Below, in pieces: positions 52,069 through 63,841 of a DNA stretch of 64,000 nucleotides (within the stretch, counting starts at the first letter, position 1; every line of letters starts with the position of its first letter). The notes below the pieces were generated by a model that saw only the letters and a list, made by a program, of their open reading frames with translations, made no database searches and was not told where the DNA came from. The stretch comes from Gordonia insulae (GTDB taxonomy: Bacteria > Actinomycetota > Actinomycetes > Mycobacteriales > Mycobacteriaceae): positions 3,348,001 to 3,412,000 of the forward strand of contig NZ_CP033972.1 in assembly GCF_003855095.1 (NCBI RefSeq), in the 5' to 3' direction. A program made the position numbers and the translations under genes.

Positions 52069-53258
52069 CCTCCACCACCACCCGCTTCCTCATCGTCGGC
52101 GGCGGCCTCGAAGGACTCGCGATCGCGTGGTCGCTCGCCGATCAGGGCGAGACCGATGTCCTCGTCGTCGAACGCGACACTCTGTGTTCCGGCATGACCG
52201 GAAAATCCAGCGGCGTCGTGCGCTGCCACTACGGCAACCCGTCGCTCGCCGCGATGTCCTGGTACGGCGTCGACATCTTCACCCGCGCAACCGAACTCTT
52301 CGGCGACGACATGGCATTTCAGCAGTGCGGCTACGTCGTCGGCGTCGGCGAGAACAACGTGGCCCCGTTGCACGCCAACGTCGAGATGATGCAGGGCCTC
52401 GGCATCGACGTCTCCATGATCGGTCACGAGACGATGGCCGAGCTCTGGCCCGGGTTGCATCTCGAGGACTTCGCGGCGTTCGCCTACGAGCCGCTGGGCG
52501 GCCGCGGTGAGGCGTACATGGCCGGGATGGCCTTCGGTGCGGCGGCCCGCAAACTCGGCGTCAAGGTGCGCCAGTCGACGACCGTCACGAAGCTGCTCCA
52601 GGGCGCGGACGGCCGTGTCGTCGGCGCCGAGCTCGCCGGCGGCGACACCATCCACGCCGACACCGTGATCGTGGCCGCAGGCCCGTGGACCCCCGCGCTG
52701 ACCGAACCCGTCGGAGTACCCGTGGACGTCCGCGCGCAGCGCGCCCAGCTCGTGCTGATCGACCAGGGCGAGCCGACTCCGGTGGTTCCCGTCCTCTCCG
52801 ACCTGGCCGGACTTTCGTACGTATGCCGCGAGCCGAACGGCGAACTGCTGGTGGGCAATTCCGATCATGCTGCGCCGCAGTACATCGACCCCGACAACTA
52901 CATCAACCGGGCCGATGAGAGCACCATCGACAAGATCATCATGAAGATGGGTCATCGCCTGCCGGACATGCCCGACCCGCGCATCACGAGCAGCTACGTC
53001 GGCGCCTACGACGTCACCCCCGACTACAACCCGATCATCGGGCCGTCACCGGTCGACGGCCTGTTTCTGGCGACGGGATTCTCCGGCCACGGCTTCAAGA
53101 TCTCCCCCGCGGTCGGCAAACTCGTCGCCGATCTCGTACTCACCGGCGACACGACCCTCAAGAACGTCGATCCGCGCGACTTCCGGTACTCACGGTTCGC
53201 CGAGGGCGATCTCCTGCTGAGCCTCAATCCGTACGTAGGTGCGGGCGAGATGCGTTGA
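52065..53258 (+). CDS. FAD-dependent oxidoreductase, sarcosine oxidase beta-like
   Basis: This 397-residue DAO-family enzyme starts at ATG 52065, overlapping the M20 stop. The FAD motif is LIVGGGLEGLAIAWSLADQG, with GMTGKSSGVVRCHYG as the flavin-contacting segment and DVTPDYNPIIGPSPVDGLFL plus TGFSGHGFKISPAVGKL at the end. It resembles the beta subunit of heterotetrameric sarcosine oxidase and N-methylglutamate dehydrogenase, but the other subunits are absent. Oxidative demethylation or deamination of an N-substituted amino acid is likely. Confidence 0.85.
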   Translation: MTSTTTRFLIVGGGLEGLAIAWSLADQGETDVLVVERDTLCSGMTGKSSGVVRCHYGNPSLAAMSWYGVDIFTRATELFGDDMAFQQCGYVVGVGENNVAPLHANVEMMQGLGIDVSMIGHETMAELWPGLHLEDFAAFAYEPLGGRGEAYMAGMAFGAAARKLGVKVRQSTTVTKLLQGADGRVVGAELAGGDTIHADTVIVAAGPWTPALTEPVGVPVDVRAQRAQLVLIDQGEPTPVVPVLSDLAGLSYVCREPNGELLVGNSDHAAPQYIDPDNYINRADESTIDKIIMKMGHRLPDMPDPRITSSYVGAYDVTPDYNPIIGPSPVDGLFLATGFSGHGFKISPAVGKLVADLVLTGDTTLKNVDPRDFRYSRFAEGDLLLSLNPYVGAGEMR

Positions 53259-53333
53259 GGGCCCGCACCACACTCCCCGGTGATCATCGACGCGAGCTTG
53301 GCTCCTCGCGTTCGGCGGGCGGATACTCGAGAC

Positions 53334-54194
53334 ATGGACATCGCCTCAGCGATCGACGTGGCCGTCGTCGGCACGTTGAACATGGACGTCATCATTCGGG
53401 TCGACCGGATGCCCGACGTCGGGGAGACCGTCATCGGCCGCTCCCGATCCGAACGCCCCGGGGGTAAGGGAGCCAACCAGGCACTCGCCGCGGCCACCGT
53501 CACCCACACGGCATTGATCGGAGCGGTCGGCGAGGACGACGCAGGGCTCCGTCTCGTCGCGGGTCAGGACGAGGGCGGCGTCGACATCGCCCACGTGCAA
53601 CGCCTCAACGGCCCCAGCGGCCAGGCGATCATCGAGGTCGACGAGAGCGGCGACAACCGGATCATCGTCCTGTCCGGCGCCAACGCGATGCTGACGGCCG
53701 ACAGTGTCACCCGGGGACTCGAGGCGATCCACCCGAAAATCGTTCTCACCCAACTCGAATCGCCGCAAGAGGTGACCAGGGCGGCCGCCAGCTGGGCCGG
53801 TGATCGGGGCCGCAGGTTCATCCTCAACCCCAGCCCGGTCGCCGACCTCGACGACGAGATTCTGGCCGCGGCCGACCCGCTGGTCGTCAACGCGGGCGAG
53901 GCCGCCCATTACGCACGACTCGACACCGACGACCCCACCGCCCTGGCCCGCCGGTTGCTCGACGTCTCCCGTTCCGTGGTCATCACCCTCGGCGCGGAAG
54001 GTGTCGTGGTCGCCGACAACGGGGAGATCCACCGCATCGAGGTGGACAGGGTCCGCGTCGTGGACACCACCGGTGCCGGTGATCAGTTCGCCGGCATCCT
54101 GGCCGGGCACCTCGCCCGCGGCGTCCCGGTGCTCGACGCTGCCGAGCGCGCTGCCGCGGCGGCCACCGAATTCGTTGCGCGTCCGCGTCTCTAG
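53334..54194 (+). CDS. PfkB-family (ribokinase-like) sugar/nucleoside kinase
   Basis: This 286-residue kinase starts at ATG 53334 (MDIASAIDVAVVGTLNMDVI). It has the first PfkB signature GGKGANQALAAA and the second DTTGAGDQFAGILAG with catalytic Asp, and is closest to ribokinase (RbsK). It phosphorylates a sugar or nucleoside at the expense of ATP. It lies 75 bp after the flavoprotein on the same strand; any link with that pathway is unclear. Confidence 0.87.
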   Translation: MDIASAIDVAVVGTLNMDVIIRVDRMPDVGETVIGRSRSERPGGKGANQALAAATVTHTALIGAVGEDDAGLRLVAGQDEGGVDIAHVQRLNGPSGQAIIEVDESGDNRIIVLSGANAMLTADSVTRGLEAIHPKIVLTQLESPQEVTRAAASWAGDRGRRFILNPSPVADLDDEILAAADPLVVNAGEAAHYARLDTDDPTALARRLLDVSRSVVITLGAEGVVVADNGEIHRIEVDRVRVVDTTGAGDQFAGILAGHLARGVPVLDAAERAAAAATEFVARPRL

Positions 54195-54201
54195 GACGCG
54201 A

Positions 54202-56410
<2,209 letters not shown>

Positions 56411-56419
56411 ATTCCGACC

Positions 56420-57574
56420 ATGCCGATCACCACCGCCGTCGGGCCGTCGGCCGGCGACCTGCGGGTCACCAAGTCGTATCGCAACCCGGAGGGTGTCACC
56501 GTCGCTCCGGAGGGTGCCGAGCCGCTCGGCGGTCTGCCGCCGAAGTTCCCTGTCTACGACGACTTGAGTACCACACTGCTCGCGGGACCTGACTCCGCCG
56601 ACGAGGCCGACCGGATGGCGATCGCCCACACGCTTGCGGTCGCGTCCGGATATGCCTACTCGGATGTCGGGACCGAGGCCCAGATGATGACGCGGATGGG
56701 CCTGGAGAAGAGCCGATGCATCGCCGCCACGCTGTCGGTCGACGCCATGTTCATCAAGAGCACCGCCTATGTCATCCAGAGCGCCGACGGCCGCGTGGTG
56801 ATCGTGGCGTACCGCGGGACCGAGCCCACCAACTCGATCAGTTGGCTCGCCGACGCCGACGTCCACCCCGACCGCATCGCCTTTCAGTTCGGCAAGGACG
56901 TGGTCCATCCCGACAAGACCTATCCGATCCACGCCGGCTTCTACCGCAACGTACGAAGCACGCGGCAGGTGGTCATCCAAGCGCTCCTCGACGCATCCGA
57001 GGGAAAGCCCATCCACGGCGATCCGGATCCCGATCTGCCGACGCATCCGATGGAAGCCCTGTACATCACCGGACACAGCTTCGGCGGCGCTCTGGCGTCA
57101 CTTCTCTCCGTGATGCTCGTGACCGATGACCAGTACCAGGACAGATTCGGCTCAAAACTCAAGGGCACCTACACTTTCGGTCAGCCGATGATCGGATCAC
57201 GAGAGTTCGCGCAGACCTGCGACGAGATCCCGCTGCTGAAGCACCACACGCGGCGCTACGTGTATCAGAACGATCCGGTTCCCGCGCTGCCACCGAAGGC
57301 GAGCGGCGATTTCGCACACCACGGCACGGAACTCGAGATCCACGAAGGCAGCAGAGGCAAGGCGGTCGAGCGACGATCGAGGCAACAGGAGCGATCACCG
57401 CTCCGGTTGCTCTGGGCGCCGGTCGGATTCATCACCCGGAAGTTCCCCGAGCTGAGCGGGATATCACTGCCCTATTCACTCGAGGATCACTTTCCCCATC
57501 ACTACATCTCGGCGCTGACGCCCGAAGGCGTCGCCAACGAATTCGGCGATGCGGAGCTCTACGCCCGCAGCTGA
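56420..57574 (+). CDS. class 3 lipase-family protein
   Basis: This 384-residue protein starts at ATG 56420. The lipase-3 core is marked by IVAYRGTEPTNSISWLADAD, the nucleophile elbow ITGHSFGGALASLLS (Ser220), YTFGQPMIGSREFAQ and the late His in LEDHFPHHYISAL. No signal peptide is visible, so it is probably cytoplasmic. The substrate may be a lipid or other ester. It follows the aminotransferase by 9 bp and is likely co-transcribed. Confidence 0.83.
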   Translation: MPITTAVGPSAGDLRVTKSYRNPEGVTVAPEGAEPLGGLPPKFPVYDDLSTTLLAGPDSADEADRMAIAHTLAVASGYAYSDVGTEAQMMTRMGLEKSRCIAATLSVDAMFIKSTAYVIQSADGRVVIVAYRGTEPTNSISWLADADVHPDRIAFQFGKDVVHPDKTYPIHAGFYRNVRSTRQVVIQALLDASEGKPIHGDPDPDLPTHPMEALYITGHSFGGALASLLSVMLVTDDQYQDRFGSKLKGTYTFGQPMIGSREFAQTCDEIPLLKHHTRRYVYQNDPVPALPPKASGDFAHHGTELEIHEGSRGKAVERRSRQQERSPLRLLWAPVGFITRKFPELSGISLPYSLEDHFPHHYISALTPEGVANEFGDAELYARS

Positions 57575-57601
57575 CCGCCGGCAGTCAGACGATTCCCGGC
57601 G

Positions 57602-59614
57602 TCACTTCGTGGCGGGATCGTCCACCGCGGATTCCTTCGACGCCCAACCCTGCGTCCACTTGTAGAGCCATGCGAGCACCGCGACGAACAGGACGACGCC
57701 GAGGATCTCCGAGCCGGTCTCCCACGCGTCGCCGATGAACGGGAGGTTGAGCACCGCGTCGTTGCCGCTCGCCGCGACGATGGCGGCGAACACGACGTTC
57801 CACAGACTCTCGCCGACGATCAGTCCGGTGGCGAGGAGCACGCCCATACGCTTCTTGCGGGCGACATTGCCACCGGTCCGCTCGGCCCACCTGTTGTACC
57901 ACCGACCGATGAACGCGCCGATCGGGATGATCAGGGTGACCGACATCGGGAGGTACATGCCCATGCCGACGGCGAGCGGCGGCACCCGGAACCTGGTGCT
58001 GGTCTTGGCCAATACCTCGTCGACGATGATCACCACGGCACCGATCAGGATGCCGATACCGATGAGCGCCCAGTCGAGATCTCCGCCGAACACACCTTCG
58101 GCCAGCGACGAGATCAGACCGGCCTGGGGCGCGGGCAGGGCATCCTCGCCTGCTCCCGGCGCGCCGACGAAACCGAAGGCGGTCTGCATCAACTGCAGGA
58201 CCGGCGGGATGACCGCGGACCCGAACACGACGCCGATGATGAGGGCGACCTGCTGCTTCCACGGTGTCGCGCCGACCAACTGGCCGGTCTTGAGATCCTG
58301 CAGATTGTCGTTGGAGATCGTCGCGACACCGAAGACGATGGCCGCGGTGAAGAGCGTGTAGGCGACGAGCGCGGCGGATTCCTCGGCGTCCGCCGAGCCG
58401 AACGTGACCTTGATGAGGACCGCGGCCACCAGCACCACGACGATGCCGACGCCGGAGATGGGGCTGTTCGACGAGCCGATGAGCCCGGCCATGTAACCAC
58501 AGACCGATGCCACGACGAGACCGATCAGGAACACGAAGATGATGCTCACCGTAATGATCCCGCCCGCGCTGCCGTGCAGGGCGGTCCCGTGCGCGAAGTC
58601 CCAGAGCATGAACCCGATCGGGATCAACGAGGCCAGCACCACACCGGAGACGATGGTGACCGGGATGTCTTGTTCGGTGAGATCGACCTTGTTGCCTGCG
58701 CGACGGGCACGGGTCGAGACCAGCGCGTCCTTGATGCCGCGGGCGATCGGCCCGATGATCTTGATCAGGGTCCAGACAGCGGCGACGGCGATCGCACCTG
58801 CACCGATGAATCGCACGTCGTTGGCGAAGGCGTCGCTCACCACGTCATCGATGGGGCCGCTGGACGGGAGGTCACCCCAGGTCTCGATCGGCAGCAGGAC
58901 ACCGTAGGAGATCAGGAGTCCGATCAGCATCGAGATTCCGACGGTGACGCCGACGAGGTGCCCGACACCGATGAGCGAGAACAGCAGTCCGGCACCGAAC
59001 ATCGTGCCGCCCGAACCGACCCGGAAGAATCCGGAGATCGTGCCCGCGATCAGCTTCGTCTGAGTGAGGATCGAGAACAGCGCGGAGACAACGGAGCCCA
59101 CCACGATGACCCGCATTCCGCGTCGGTTCTCCTCGGCGCCCTGCGCGGTATCACCGACCTTCAAGACCTCGGCAGCAGCGGCGCCCTCCGGATACGGCAG
59201 GTCGGAGCCCGTCACCAGCGCGCGGCGAAGCGGGATGGAGTACATGACCCCGAGGACGCCGCCGATCAGGCAGACGGCGACCGTTGTCCAGTAGGGGAAT
59301 CCTGTCCACCAGCCGATCATGATGAGCCCGGGGAGCACGAAGATGATCGCCGACAGCGTGCCCGCCGCGGAGGCGATCGTCTGGACGATGTTGTTCTCCA
59401 CCACGGAGTGATCGGCGAAGTACCGGAGCAGGCTCATCGAGATCACCGCCGCCGGAATGGCGGTGGCGAACGTCAAGCCGACCCGCAGACCCAGGTAGAC
59501 GTTCGCTGCGGTGAAGACGAGCGTGATCAGGCCGCCGAGGATGATCCCGCGGAGGGTGAGTTCACGCAATCCGGCAGACGCGGAGCCCTTGATGATGGAG
59601 CCTGGCGTGGACAT
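57602..59614 (-). CDS. OPT-family oligopeptide transporter
   Basis: This 670-residue membrane protein starts at ATG 59614, with AAGGGG about 9 nt upstream. It has 14-16 hydrophobic segments and OPT signatures such as LTLRGIILGGLITLVFTAAN, VYLGLRVGLTFATAIPAAVI, VVENNIVQTIASAAGTL and LPYPEGAAAAEVLK. OPT carriers are proton-coupled importers of oligopeptides or metal chelates. It stands alone. The 152-bp gap to the next gene holds its promoter region; no distinct motif is supported. Confidence 0.92.
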   Translation of the reverse strand: MSTPGSIIKGSASAGLRELTLRGIILGGLITLVFTAANVYLGLRVGLTFATAIPAAVISMSLLRYFADHSVVENNIVQTIASAAGTLSAIIFVLPGLIMIGWWTGFPYWTTVAVCLIGGVLGVMYSIPLRRALVTGSDLPYPEGAAAAEVLKVGDTAQGAEENRRGMRVIVVGSVVSALFSILTQTKLIAGTISGFFRVGSGGTMFGAGLLFSLIGVGHLVGVTVGISMLIGLLISYGVLLPIETWGDLPSSGPIDDVVSDAFANDVRFIGAGAIAVAAVWTLIKIIGPIARGIKDALVSTRARRAGNKVDLTEQDIPVTIVSGVVLASLIPIGFMLWDFAHGTALHGSAGGIITVSIIFVFLIGLVVASVCGYMAGLIGSSNSPISGVGIVVVLVAAVLIKVTFGSADAEESAALVAYTLFTAAIVFGVATISNDNLQDLKTGQLVGATPWKQQVALIIGVVFGSAVIPPVLQLMQTAFGFVGAPGAGEDALPAPQAGLISSLAEGVFGGDLDWALIGIGILIGAVVIIVDEVLAKTSTRFRVPPLAVGMGMYLPMSVTLIIPIGAFIGRWYNRWAERTGGNVARKKRMGVLLATGLIVGESLWNVVFAAIVAASGNDAVLNLPFIGDAWETGSEILGVVLFVAVLAWLYKWTQGWASKESAVDDPATK

Positions 59615-59766
59615 GACGGCGACCCCTTACCCCGACCGGTTAGGCGTTGTGGACTGCACCCAACTGTAGGAGTGGGGTCGGTGATCCGCAGGGATTCGTC
59701 ATCCGTCGGCCATGTTGACCCGGATGCGTGACCGAAATGTCGGATTTCTGGTGTGCGCCAAGGGCG

Positions 59767-60486
59767 TCAGTCGGTGGTGCCCGGTACCTCGCACCCGTCC
59801 GGACCGCACGTATCGGCGGCCTCCACACCGACCGGGACGAGCTGGTCACCCCACGCGAGTTGCAAAGCCCGCGCGAACGTCTCGGCCGGTTGAGCGCCGG
59901 AAACCGCGTATTTCCCACCGAAGACGAAGAACGGCACGCCCGTCGCGCCCAGCGCGGCCGCCTCCTGCTCGTCGCGCCGGACGGCGTCGGCGAAGGCGTC
60001 CGGGTCGTCGAGGACCCGTCGTGCGTCGTCTTCATCGAGTCCGGCGCGGACGGCGACATCGAGCAGACGCTCCCGATCACCGAACAACGCCTCGTTCTCG
60101 GCGAAGTTCGCCGCGTAGAGCGCGTCGAGAAGGTCCTCCTGCTTTTTTTCGGCCAGCGCGTGATGGAGCAGCCGATGCATGTCGAAACTGCTGCCGAAGT
60201 CGCGCCCGTCCGTGAGATACGCCAGACCGACCTCGGCTGCCTGCGCCGCTATGCCCCGCTCGTTGGCACGGGCCTGGTCGACCGGTATGCCGTACTTCTC
60301 GGCGATGTGTTCGGCCACCGACCCGCTGACGTCGGGGGCCAGATTCGGATCGAGCTCGAACGAGCGATGGACCACGGTCACATCGTTCCGCTGCGGGAAC
60401 TCGTCCAGCGCCTGCTCGAAGCGCCGTTTGCCCAGGTAGCAGAACGGGCAGTTGATGTCGGTCCAGACGTCGACCCTGACGCTCAT
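59767..60486 (-). CDS. DsbA-family oxidoreductase (FrnE-like)
   Basis: This 239-residue protein starts at ATG 60486. The thioredoxin-type active site is Cys13-x-x-Cys16 (INCPFCYLGKRRFEQAL) with a long helical insert and the cis-Pro loop GATGVPFFVFGG. The FrnE/2-hydroxychromene isomerase-like branch is cytoplasmic and acts on disulfides or aromatics; a C-terminal CGPDGCEVPG adds two more cysteines. It is divergent from a MarR regulator. Confidence 0.87.
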   Translation of the reverse strand: MSVRVDVWTDINCPFCYLGKRRFEQALDEFPQRNDVTVVHRSFELDPNLAPDVSGSVAEHIAEKYGIPVDQARANERGIAAQAAEVGLAYLTDGRDFGSSFDMHRLLHHALAEKKQEDLLDALYAANFAENEALFGDRERLLDVAVRAGLDEDDARRVLDDPDAFADAVRRDEQEAAALGATGVPFFVFGGKYAVSGAQPAETFARALQLAWGDQLVPVGVEAADTCGPDGCEVPGTTD

Positions 60487-60550
60487 CGCAGACAATCCTC
60501 TCCGCCGGCGCGTCCATCGCTGCCGACACGGCGTGTTCAACGCCCACCAA

Positions 60551-60575
60551 CCGGTCGATGTTCCGACCGGCCGGT
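60551..60575. promoter_or_regulatory. candidate MarR operator between DsbA-like and MarR genes
   Basis: CCGGTCG-ATGTTC-CGACCGG (60551-60570) is a perfect interrupted palindrome, and ACCGGCCGGT (60566-60575) is a second one overlapping it. Both lie in the 198-bp divergent gap, which otherwise shows nothing I can support. Confidence 0.4.
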
Positions 60576-60684
60576 GACACCGCCCCCTGCTCCATCGCAC
60601 GCCTGGGTACGCTGTCTGCGTGCGGGCCGACGGGGACCCGTCGGGCCTCGACCACCGGCCACTCGAGAAGGGGACTGCGACGCC

Positions 60685-61116
60685 ATGGGCTCGGATCCGA
60701 TCAGCGACCTGGAGAGCGAGCTCGCCGACATCTGGCGCCGCGGCCGCATCCAGATCCGCGAACGGGCCCGGGTGATCGACCCCGGGCTGGAACCCACCTG
60801 CTATCCCCTCCTGGTGCTCCTGTCCCGCCATGACGCTGTCCCGATGTCCGGGCTGCTCGCCGAACTCGGCCTCGAGAAATCGACGCTGACCCGACAGATC
60901 GATTCGGTGGTGCGACTCGGGTTGGTCGAACGCCACCCCGACCCGGCGGACGCGCGCGCCCGACTGGTCGCTCTGACGGACCGAGGACGAACGCGATTCA
61001 AGGAGGTCACCGAGTCCGCGCTGAGCGAATGGCGGGAACGGCTGTCCCGCTGGGATCCCGCCGACGTGCAGCAGTTGGCCGAGTTGCTGCGACGGTTGGC
61101 GGAGAGCACCACGTAA
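60685..61116 (+). CDS. MarR-family regulator
   Basis: This 143-residue protein starts at ATG 60685. The winged helix is VPMSGLLAELGLEKSTLTRQ then RLGLVERHPDPADARARLVALTDRG, with the basic wing typical of MarR. It is divergent from the DsbA-like gene, which it probably controls together with itself. MarR proteins often sense phenolics or oxidants; here the effector is unknown. Confidence 0.88.
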   Translation: MGSDPISDLESELADIWRRGRIQIRERARVIDPGLEPTCYPLLVLLSRHDAVPMSGLLAELGLEKSTLTRQIDSVVRLGLVERHPDPADARARLVALTDRGRTRFKEVTESALSEWRERLSRWDPADVQQLAELLRRLAESTT

Positions 61117-61135
61117 CGCTCCACCTCTGCCGGCA

Positions 61136-61726
61136 TCACACCTGCGTCGCACGCTCGAAAAGCGCTATCAGTTCTCGCTTTTCGTGATCGGGGTCGCCAC
61201 CCGCGGCGATCCGGGCGAGTGCCGCATCGAGGGTCGCCCGGATCGTCGCGGCCAGAATCGTCGGGTCGAACTCGGCGAACTCGCCCTCGCGAATTCCGGT
61301 GGACAGCAGGCGCTCGAGCTCGAGAAGCTCTGCGGCATGCTCGCCCCGACCGGATCGGGCGTGGCCCGGTGACCGATAGATCGCCGTCAGCGCTGCCATC
61401 TCCGCGGGGTGCCGAGCATAGAAGTCGATGCTGCCGCCGATGAAGGCGGACAGCGACTCCCTCGACGACCCGGTTCCGTGGACGCGTTCCCCCAGGACGT
61501 CTGTCGCCAGCGAATACACGTGCTCCACAACCGCACTCAGCAACGAGTCACGATCGGTGAAGTGATACGAGATGACGCCGCGGCTGACTCCGGCCCGGTC
61601 GGCGATCCGCGACGATGTCGCGCGCTCGACCCCGACCTCGTTGATCACGGTGATCGCCGTGTCGACGAGTTGTCGTCGACGCGCCTCGTGGGTGAAAGTC
61701 GAGGCCGACGTGCGCACAGAGGGCAT
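61136..61726 (-). CDS. TetR-family regulator of the esterase operon
   Basis: This 196-residue protein starts at 61726, 6 bp after the esterase stop, in the same operon. The HTH is IADRAGVSRGVISYHFTDRD and the ligand domain is all-helical (IGGSIDFYARHPAEMAALTA). It likely represses the esterase operon through the palindrome at 63372, forming a simple feedback loop. The gene order regulator-after-enzyme is common for self-limiting TetR units. Confidence 0.87.
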   Translation of the reverse strand: MPSVRTSASTFTHEARRRQLVDTAITVINEVGVERATSSRIADRAGVSRGVISYHFTDRDSLLSAVVEHVYSLATDVLGERVHGTGSSRESLSAFIGGSIDFYARHPAEMAALTAIYRSPGHARSGRGEHAAELLELERLLSTGIREGEFAEFDPTILAATIRATLDAALARIAAGGDPDHEKRELIALFERATQV

Positions 61727-61732
61727 GACCGA

Positions 61733-63352
61733 TCACCCCCAGAATCCGCAGTGGTGGTCGGCGGCCACGTCGACGACTTCGGTGGATGATGTCCCCAACC
61801 GGAGCACGTCGTGCGAGTTCTCGGTTGCCTGGACCATGTCCGGTGCACCGTCCGCATGAGGGGTCTCGTCGCGGGCGAACGACGACCAGTAGTCGATCAT
61901 CTGATCGGCGATCTCCCGCTGACGCGGAGAGGTCAGCAGATTCTTGCCACCGAGATCGAAGTAGTAAGGGAGGTCGGTGGCGTGCGCGGCGTTCTGGGGG
62001 ATCGTCGTCACGCCGTTGACGTTCGGCGCCGTGGTATCGGCGAACTCGTAGGCGAAGGTCGGCGCCGACCGCGACATGAATTGTGCGCCACGCAGTGTCG
62101 GGCACGTCCACGAGGCATCCGTGACGACTGTCGCCCATGCCACACCCGGACTGGGGAAACCGGCCAACGGATAGCGTGCCAGCACCTCCGGCGCACGGTC
62201 GCCGAATGACTTTCGCACCAGATCAGGATAATTCGCTCTGGTGACAGCGTCGGGCTGCACCGCGAGAAGCCCACCGATGAACGACCGGTGTTCGTCGTGG
62301 GTGCCGCCGGTGATCACCGGGATCGCCAGCCGGCGCCCGTCCGCGATCGCCTCGGCCGGATCGCGCGGCAGGAGCCCGGTCCCATAGGTGAGTTGGTTAC
62401 CGAAGTCCTCGTTCTGGGTGAGGAGACGGTCTGTCGACAATCCGCGCATGCAGCTCATCTCGGATTCACCTGCGCACCCGAGTTGTCTTGCCGCTGCGGC
62501 ACTCGTCGCCTGACTCTCGGATCGGCCGGCGTACGGCGTCTGCGCCGGGGCCTCGGGGAAGAGTGCTCCAGCCGGCCAGTTCAGCATGCACGATCCCGAT
62601 GCCAGGATCGCGCGGTCGATCAACCCATGTGCCGCGGGCGAGGTCATCAACGCGCACGCGGCCAGCGATCCGGCCGATTGACCGAAGACCGTCACGTTGC
62701 CCGGATCTCCGCCGAATGCCCTCGCGTTGGCCTTGATCCAGCGCAGGCTCTCGATCTGATCGGCGAAGCCGAAGTCGCCGCCGCCGTCCAGCCCGGGCGC
62801 GTTCAGGTACCCGAACATGCCCAGACGATAGTTGACGGTGACAACGATGACATTGCCGCGGTCCGCGAGTCGCTGCGGGTCGTAGGCACTACCCGCCCCG
62901 GTGGTGTAGCCGCCGCCATGCCACCAGACCATCACCGGGAGTCCGGTGGGGTCGTCGATCGATTGCGGCGTGGTGACGTTGAGTGACAGGCAGTCCTCCG
63001 ACGGCGCCGGGTGATCACCGGGCACAGGTGCCGTCTGCGGGCATGGACTGCCGGCTCGGCCGGCATCGACCTGAGCCGACGGCGTCGCGATCGGGCGAGG
63101 CAGTCGCCACCGGCGCTCGCCGATCGGCGGTTGCGCGTATCGGACACCGAGGAATTGCCGGGCATGTGCGGTCCGGATCCCGGTGAGTTCGCCGCTCGTC
63201 GTGGACACCCGAAGCGGCGCCGGTCCGTCCGCAGACGGCGAACACCCCGCCAGAGATGCGGCCACAAGAAGTGCCGAGAGGATCAGTCCGGCCGCGGCAA
63301 GGGTAGTGCTCGCCGTGCGCCCTGGGATGCCCATGCGTTCGTCGCGATGCAT
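61733..63352 (-). CDS. secreted lipoprotein carboxylesterase (type B)
   Basis: This 539-residue protein starts at ATG 63352 with GGAG upstream. A basic N-terminus and hydrophobic stretch end in a lipobox (SLAGC, Cys37), so it should be a lipid-anchored protein on the cell surface. The type B esterase features are QFLGVRYAQPPIGERRWRLP, SEDCLSLNV, the oxyanion VWWHGGGY, the nucleophile Ser226 (GQSAGS) and a late His (AAHATDLPYYF). It hydrolyses carboxylic esters outside the membrane. It is followed by its TetR regulator. Confidence 0.9.
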   Translation of the reverse strand: MHRDERMGIPGRTASTTLAAAGLILSALLVAASLAGCSPSADGPAPLRVSTTSGELTGIRTAHARQFLGVRYAQPPIGERRWRLPRPIATPSAQVDAGRAGSPCPQTAPVPGDHPAPSEDCLSLNVTTPQSIDDPTGLPVMVWWHGGGYTTGAGSAYDPQRLADRGNVIVVTVNYRLGMFGYLNAPGLDGGGDFGFADQIESLRWIKANARAFGGDPGNVTVFGQSAGSLAACALMTSPAAHGLIDRAILASGSCMLNWPAGALFPEAPAQTPYAGRSESQATSAAAARQLGCAGESEMSCMRGLSTDRLLTQNEDFGNQLTYGTGLLPRDPAEAIADGRRLAIPVITGGTHDEHRSFIGGLLAVQPDAVTRANYPDLVRKSFGDRAPEVLARYPLAGFPSPGVAWATVVTDASWTCPTLRGAQFMSRSAPTFAYEFADTTAPNVNGVTTIPQNAAHATDLPYYFDLGGKNLLTSPRQREIADQMIDYWSSFARDETPHADGAPDMVQATENSHDVLRLGTSSTEVVDVAADHHCGFWG

Positions 63353-63371
63353 GTCTCCACCATAGACAAAT

Positions 63372-63391
63372 ATTTCCCAGCAACGGGAAAT
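63372..63391. promoter_or_regulatory. candidate TetR operator upstream of the esterase operon
   Basis: ATTTCCC-AGCAAC-GGGAAAT is a perfect interrupted palindrome, 20 bp upstream of the esterase start. It is a good site for repression by the co-encoded TetR protein. Confidence 0.45.
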
Positions 63392-63515
63392 TCGAGATCC
63401 GCGCAGTTCAGCACGGGTCCGAGTAGTGGAGCGCAGGACCGAGTGGGCCTGCTCCGCGAAGTCGCGTACCCGGCTACGCACGGCCTCGACCATCTTCCGC
63501 CCTAGCGTTCGAACG

Positions 63516-63827
63516 GTGAACCAGCAGGAGACGAGTCCGGACAGGCGGTCCCGCCTGCGATGCTCCGCGGCAGGTGGGGTCATCGCGCTGATCGTCACCG
63601 CGTGCTCTCCGGGGACGGTCGTCGACATCCGCGACTCGGCACAGATCACGCCGCGGATCGTCCGGCCCGCTGGTGAACGCGCCGGTGAGTCATCCTGTGT
63701 CGACCCGGCGACCGCGGCCGCCGGACTCACGAACCGCCTGCAACGCATCCTGCGGACACACGATCTCGATTCACCGCAGAGCACTCCGTCGATGCGCCCC
63801 GTGGCCGCGACGTCCTGTTCGCCGTGA
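63516..63827 (+). CDS. small putative lipoprotein
   Basis: This protein of about 103 residues starts at GTG 63516 (VNQQETSPDRRSRLRCSAAG). The hydrophobic stretch GGVIALIVTAC ends in a lipobox Cys, so lipid anchoring is likely. The mature part is short, has one further Cys pair (SSCVDPATAAAGLTNRL and TSCSP) and matches no family I know. It is divergent from the esterase. Codon use is GC-rich as in its neighbours, which supports it only weakly. Confidence 0.4.
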   Translation: MNQQETSPDRRSRLRCSAAGGVIALIVTACSPGTVVDIRDSAQITPRIVRPAGERAGESSCVDPATAAAGLTNRLQRILRTHDLDSPQSTPSMRPVAATSCSP

Positions 63828-63841
63828 CGCGCAGGGCGGGG

